Shown: piece after piece, positions 14,530 through 17,017 of the stretch
Layout of the letters: each line of letters begins with the position of its first letter
Numbering within the stretch: position 1 is the first letter of the stretch
Source: an uncultured Brevibacterium sp.
Lineage (GTDB): Bacteria > Actinomycetota > Actinomycetes > Actinomycetales > Brevibacteriaceae
Assembly: GCA_902489215.1 (NCBI GenBank)
Contig: CABTZE010000031.1
Span: 1 to 17,017 of the forward strand
Length of the DNA stretch: 17,017 bases
Reading direction: 5' to 3'
Notes under the pieces: generated by a model
What the model saw: only the letters and a program-made list of their open reading frames with translations
The model's database searches: none
Told to the model about the DNA's origin: nothing
Program-made: the position numbers and the translations under genes

Positions 14530-15435
14530 GTGGATTTCGCTCGCGCTTTTCCCGCCGCGACGACACTGTCTGTTCCGCGGGAACTCCTTGCCGACATTCG
14601 CGATGAGCGGGTGGCAGCGCTTCGTGCCGGCGACATTGACGAAGCAGAATACGAATCCGACATGCGCGCAGCCCGGCTGTCGGCCTACCGCCAGCTGGCG
14701 GATGACGGGCTGTATGAACCGCATGCGATTCCGGCTGACTTCGCCCACGGTTCGGTGGTGGTCTCGACCGCGATTGTGCTGGGGCTAGTGGGCGGTTCGA
14801 GTTCCCATGTGAGCCTGCGGGCCGAGCTTGATTTTGAAGCACCCGGGGGGCTGATCGGTTCCGAGCCGCCTGGTGCCGGGCCCGTGCGTCCGGGACGGCT
14901 GTTTGATCTGCGGGCCGAAGCGCACGATGAAGAAGGCCTCGACGTCCGCCCGGTTCTTGCCGGTCCCGCGTCTGTTCTCCAAGCTTTCGCCCCGGGAATT
15001 GCCGATGATGCAGCCGGGCAGGCGTGGGTGGATGTATTGGCTTCCGCTTACTCCGAGGTTCTGCGACTGCTGGCCGCCGATGGGGCCGTGTGGGTGCAGA
15101 TCGACGAACGGTTCGGTGAGGCTGGTCATCCCGGTGACGCGATCAGTCAGCTTGCCGCTCGGGTGTGGGAGCACATTGCGGCTCTCGAGGCGGATGCTGC
15201 CCGCCCGCGCGTCTTCGCCGTGGGTGCCCCGCAGGGGGCCGCGGTTGAAGCGGTTCTTGTTGAAACCGCTGCAGAGGCCGATGAGTGCACGGAGGCCAAA
15301 GCGGTGCTCGACTTAGGCGATGACCCAGAAGCGGCAACGGCTGCGCTGATTGAGGTCGGTGCGCAGTTCCGCACCGCAGTTGCAGGAACAGCCGAAGAAG
15401 CACGAGCAGCTGTCCTCCGCCTCGTCATGGGGTAG
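14530..15435 (+). CDS. Stand-alone half-length MetE paralogue
   Basis: This 301-residue protein starts at GTG 14530, directly after the corA stop codon. Residues 7-14 (FPAATTLS) and 49-71 (RLSAYRQLADDG..., 14 of 23 identical) align with MetE 11-18 and 53-75. Residues 32-47 (RAGDIDEAEYESDMRA) instead best match the start of the MetE C-terminal barrel at 468-483 (12 of 16 identical). DVRPVLAGPASVLQ and AVWVQIDERF match the MetE N-barrel motifs RPVLVGPVTLL and EWVQLDEPAL. The YPRIGPNRELK substrate loop is shortened, DEP is changed to DER, and no HTHLCYSEF or zinc Cys is present. It cannot be a normal methionine synthase by itself. The frame is intact over 900 nt, so it is probably a functional paralogue (regulatory, folate- or substrate-binding) rather than debris. 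Function is unknown. Confidence 0.75.
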   Translation: MDFARAFPAATTLSVPRELLADIRDERVAALRAGDIDEAEYESDMRAARLSAYRQLADDGLYEPHAIPADFAHGSVVVSTAIVLGLVGGSSSHVSLRAELDFEAPGGLIGSEPPGAGPVRPGRLFDLRAEAHDEEGLDVRPVLAGPASVLQAFAPGIADDAAGQAWVDVLASAYSEVLRLLAADGAVWVQIDERFGEAGHPGDAISQLAARVWEHIAALEADAARPRVFAVGAPQGAAVEAVLVETAAEADECTEAKAVLDLGDDPEAATAALIEVGAQFRTAVAGTAEEARAAVLRLVMG

Positions 15436-15449
15436 GGGAGAAGAATGCG

Positions 15450-15478
15450 AAAGGCCGACGGGTGATCCGCCGGCCTTT
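15450..15478. terminator. Bidirectional hairpin terminator, half-MetE / Ltp-repeat gene
   Basis: AAAGGCCGACGG (15450-15461) pairs with CCGCCGGCCTTT (15467-15478) with one mismatch around GTGAT. The stem has A-runs on one side and T-runs on the other, so it can act in both directions between the convergent genes ending at 15435 and 15503. Confidence 0.75.
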
Positions 15479-15502
15479 ATGCTGTGTCGCGCTGACGAAT
15501 GA

Positions 15503-16165
15503 TTATTCCGGCAGGTGTTCCATTGCGTAGTCAGCTTCTTCTTCGGTGAACTGCTCACCGTATTCGCTTACGAGCTGTTCGCGAATAGCATCTCGCGACA
15601 TGTTCATCGTGTCCTGGTAGTTCTCCGCTGTCTTCAGCGCATTTTCTTTCCAGTCTGCTTCAACATTGTCGATTGCATACTGAGCTGCGTCCTTCGGGAA
15701 ACTCTCACCGTGTTCACTCACGAGCTGATCGTAGATTCCCTTTTTGCTCATGTGCAGTGTGTCGGCGTAGGTCTGCGCACTGGCAAGAGCTGCCTTGAAC
15801 TCACGGGAAACGTCTGGGTCTTCTGCTTTGTCGTCGTCCTTTGCGGAGCTTTCCTCTGCTTCCTTCTTCGGTTTGCCTTCTGACTTCTCCGGTTTGTCCG
15901 CCGAGTTCTGGCTCTGTTCCGCAGGTGCGTCAGTGCCCGCCTGCCCATCGTCTGATGCTGCGGCCATGATGCCGACCACGACGACAAAACCGATAATCAG
16001 CCAGAACCACCAGCGTTTGAAAACCGACTTGCGCTGCGGTTTCTGCGTTGGAGGCATCGGCATTGGCATCGGAGGCTGCGAATATGCGTGGGGCGGGGCT
16101 CCCTGTGGTCCGGCCTGCCCGTATGGTTCGGTTGGCCCGTGTGGCGGAGGTGTGTTCATCGACAT
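15503..16165 (-). CDS. Membrane-anchored protein with two Ltp repeats
   Basis: This 220-residue protein has a Pro/Gln/Met-rich cytosolic head (1-45), a basic KRWWFWLIIGF membrane entry and one transmembrane segment (about 52-70). An extracellular Ser/Glu/Lys/Asp linker follows (71-120), then two Ltp-type repeats (about 125-172 and 176-218) sharing A..SA..Y.DT..MS...I..QLVSE.GE.F....A.YA. Such repeats (Lipoprotein_Ltp, PF07553) occur in many Gram-positive surface proteins and in Ltp of Streptococcus thermophilus prophage TP-J34, which blocks phage DNA injection. There is no lipobox; a transmembrane anchor replaces it. The start ATG at 16165 has AAGGAA upstream; ATG 16159 is an alternative. Base composition is lower in GC than the neighbours, which suggests acquisition. 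A role in phage exclusion is inference only. Confidence 0.88.
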   Translation of the reverse strand: MSMNTPPPHGPTEPYGQAGPQGAPPHAYSQPPMPMPMPPTQKPQRKSVFKRWWFWLIIGFVVVVGIMAAASDDGQAGTDAPAEQSQNSADKPEKSEGKPKKEAEESSAKDDDKAEDPDVSREFKAALASAQTYADTLHMSKKGIYDQLVSEHGESFPKDAAQYAIDNVEADWKENALKTAENYQDTMNMSRDAIREQLVSEYGEQFTEEEADYAMEHLPE

Positions 16166-16311
16166 GGTGATTCCTTCGAGTGTGGTTGCCAGTGAAGCTC
16201 ACAGTAAGAACAACGCCCTGGTGCGCACATCGCCCATCCGGGTGGATTGCTCGACCAAAAGGATGAGGGGTGCTGGCGGAACGGCGGATCTCCTGAGCCA
16301 AGATGCGCGAT

Positions 16312-16317
16312 TACGAT
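16312..16317 (+). promoter_or_regulatory. -10 box TACGAT, leaderless start of sensor kinase
   Basis: TACGAT fits TANNNT and is followed by 6 nt and ATG at 16324, with no ribosome-binding site. The 158-nt region between this gene and the divergent Ltp-repeat gene otherwise holds no clear motif; a minus-strand TACTGT near 16200-16205 might serve the Ltp gene. Confidence 0.5.
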
Positions 16318-16323
16318 TCCCTT

Positions 16324-17017
16324 ATGCTCTCCCGCTCTGTTTCCCTGGCGCTCAACGTCGCCGTGTCTTTCGTGCTTTTTGCCGTCGGCGTGTTGTTCTC
16401 GCTCATCGCATCATCCGCGGCTCCGTTTGCAACCAGGGACGGTCAGCCCACAGAAACGGCAGCTGTGGCGAGCATGGTGGCTGCTGTCTTCTGGCTGACG
16501 GTGTTTTTCCGCCGCCGAGCGCCGCTCGTTCCCTTCATCGCCGGAGCTCTTCTGGCCCTGGGTTGGGCTGACTGCACTCTTCTGCTGGTGGCGGTGTTTC
16601 ACCTGATCAGCCGCAGCCCACGGCGTATTGCTGTCATTACCGCCGTGGTCGGCGGAGTTCTGACGGCCGCTGGGGCGCTGAGGCTCAGCCTCGGGGATCC
16701 ACGTTCTTCCCCCTTTGGAGTCATCCTGCTTGACACATCGGAGTATGCCTCCGTCAGTGAAGAGCGCGCAGCGGAAATCATCATTCTGACGTGCGCGATC
16801 ACGGCGATCGGTCTGCTCTTCAGCATCGGCGGCGGGATGCTCGTGCGCCAAATGCGACGAGCCAGAAAAGCCGAAAGCCGGGCTGAGGTCGAAAGCGACA
16901 AGAACACTCTGCTGGCGGCCGAAGTCGCCCGCCAGTCGGAGCGGCAGGCTTTGGCGGGTGGACTGCCCGACACCCTGTTCCACCGACCGTCGGGTCTGTC
17001 CCTGCCCGCGGGGGCGC
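16324..17017 (+). CDS. NarL-type sensor histidine kinase, partial, with altered H-box
   Basis: The frame starts at ATG 16324 (MLSRSVSLALN) and is open to the right edge: 231 residues are visible and the catalytic ATPase domain is missing. About six hydrophobic segments (roughly 5-30, 45-62, 66-80, 82-95, 101-121 and 150-176) form a membrane sensor. A charged coiled-coil linker follows (RQMRRARKAESRAEVESDKN), then the start of a HisKA_3 domain. There the expected R-E-L/I-H-D-T-L-A-H-R-L-S reads G-G-L-P-D-T-L-F-H-R-P-S (residues 212-223). The phospho-acceptor histidine position is therefore Pro215. Either the protein is a pseudokinase or the sequence near this edge is faulty. A partner response regulator would be expected further right. 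The gene diverges from the Ltp-repeat gene. Confidence 0.78.
   Translation, partial: MLSRSVSLALNVAVSFVLFAVGVLFSLIASSAAPFATRDGQPTETAAVASMVAAVFWLTVFFRRRAPLVPFIAGALLALGWADCTLLLVAVFHLISRSPRRIAVITAVVGGVLTAAGALRLSLGDPRSSPFGVILLDTSEYASVSEERAAEIIILTCAITAIGLLFSIGGGMLVRQMRRARKAESRAEVESDKNTLLAAEVARQSERQALAGGLPDTLFHRPSGLSLPAGA

Noticed and set aside
13804..14748. 314-codon minus-strand open frame across corA and the half-MetE gene
   Set aside because: Shadow frame opposite two supported genes; no motif or ribosome site.
14530..15435. Half-MetE gene as a frameshifted pseudogene of a second metE
   Set aside because: No zinc-site sequence was found downstream in any frame, the stop is followed by a terminator, and the frame is intact over 301 codons.

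Overview
The window is a dense, high-GC stretch (roughly 60-65% G+C by eye) of an actinobacterial chromosome. Three things point to Actinomycetota: the gene families (PurS with PurQ, an actinobacterial SCP-like protein, DUF3073, Asparaginase II next to purF), the gene order around purF-purM, and the many start codons preceded at 6-7 nt by a TANNNT-like -10 box, the mark of leaderless transcription. Order or genus cannot be fixed; Micrococcales/Actinomycetales-like is a guess. No rRNA, tRNA, IS element, integrase or CRISPR array was seen, and no gap without a gene exceeds about 170 bp.

Layout. (1) Positions 1-3677, minus strand: a tightly packed purine operon purD-purC-purS-purQ with 4-bp stop/start overlaps, followed by a DUF6882-like gene that runs off the left edge where purL would be expected. 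(2) Positions 3753-8459, plus strand, divergent from purD: Asparaginase II, an SCP-like small protein, a two-helix membrane protein, purF and purM. Two strong hairpins end this unit (8471-8499, 8533-8578). (3) 8596-8796, minus: DUF3073. (4) 8960-9778, plus: a conserved actinobacterial protein of unknown function. (5) 9888-13359, plus: metF and metE. (6) 13426-15435, plus: corA and, starting directly after its stop, a stand-alone half-length MetE paralogue. (7) 15503-16165, minus: an AT-richer gene with two Ltp repeats and a membrane anchor. (8) 16324-17017, plus: a polytopic sensor kinase of the NarL type that runs off the right edge and whose H-box looks damaged.

How they fit together. PurF (step 1), PurD (step 2), PurS/PurQ (two parts of the step-4 FGAM synthase, with PurL outside the window), PurM (step 5) and PurC (SAICAR synthesis) make the front half of de novo IMP synthesis. 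The two purine units diverge from a 75-bp region carrying a dyad and back-to-back leaderless promoters, so co-regulation is likely. MetF makes 5-methyl-tetrahydrofolate and MetE uses it to methylate homocysteine without B12. The upstream regions of metF and metE share a 10-mer, and in front of metE it lies in a helically phased direct-repeat array.

The observations most worth a second look are the half-MetE paralogue coupled to corA, the phased TGTGA array, the purD/asparaginase dyad, the proline at the kinase phospho-acceptor position, and the Ltp-repeat protein. No obviously new multi-gene system was found.
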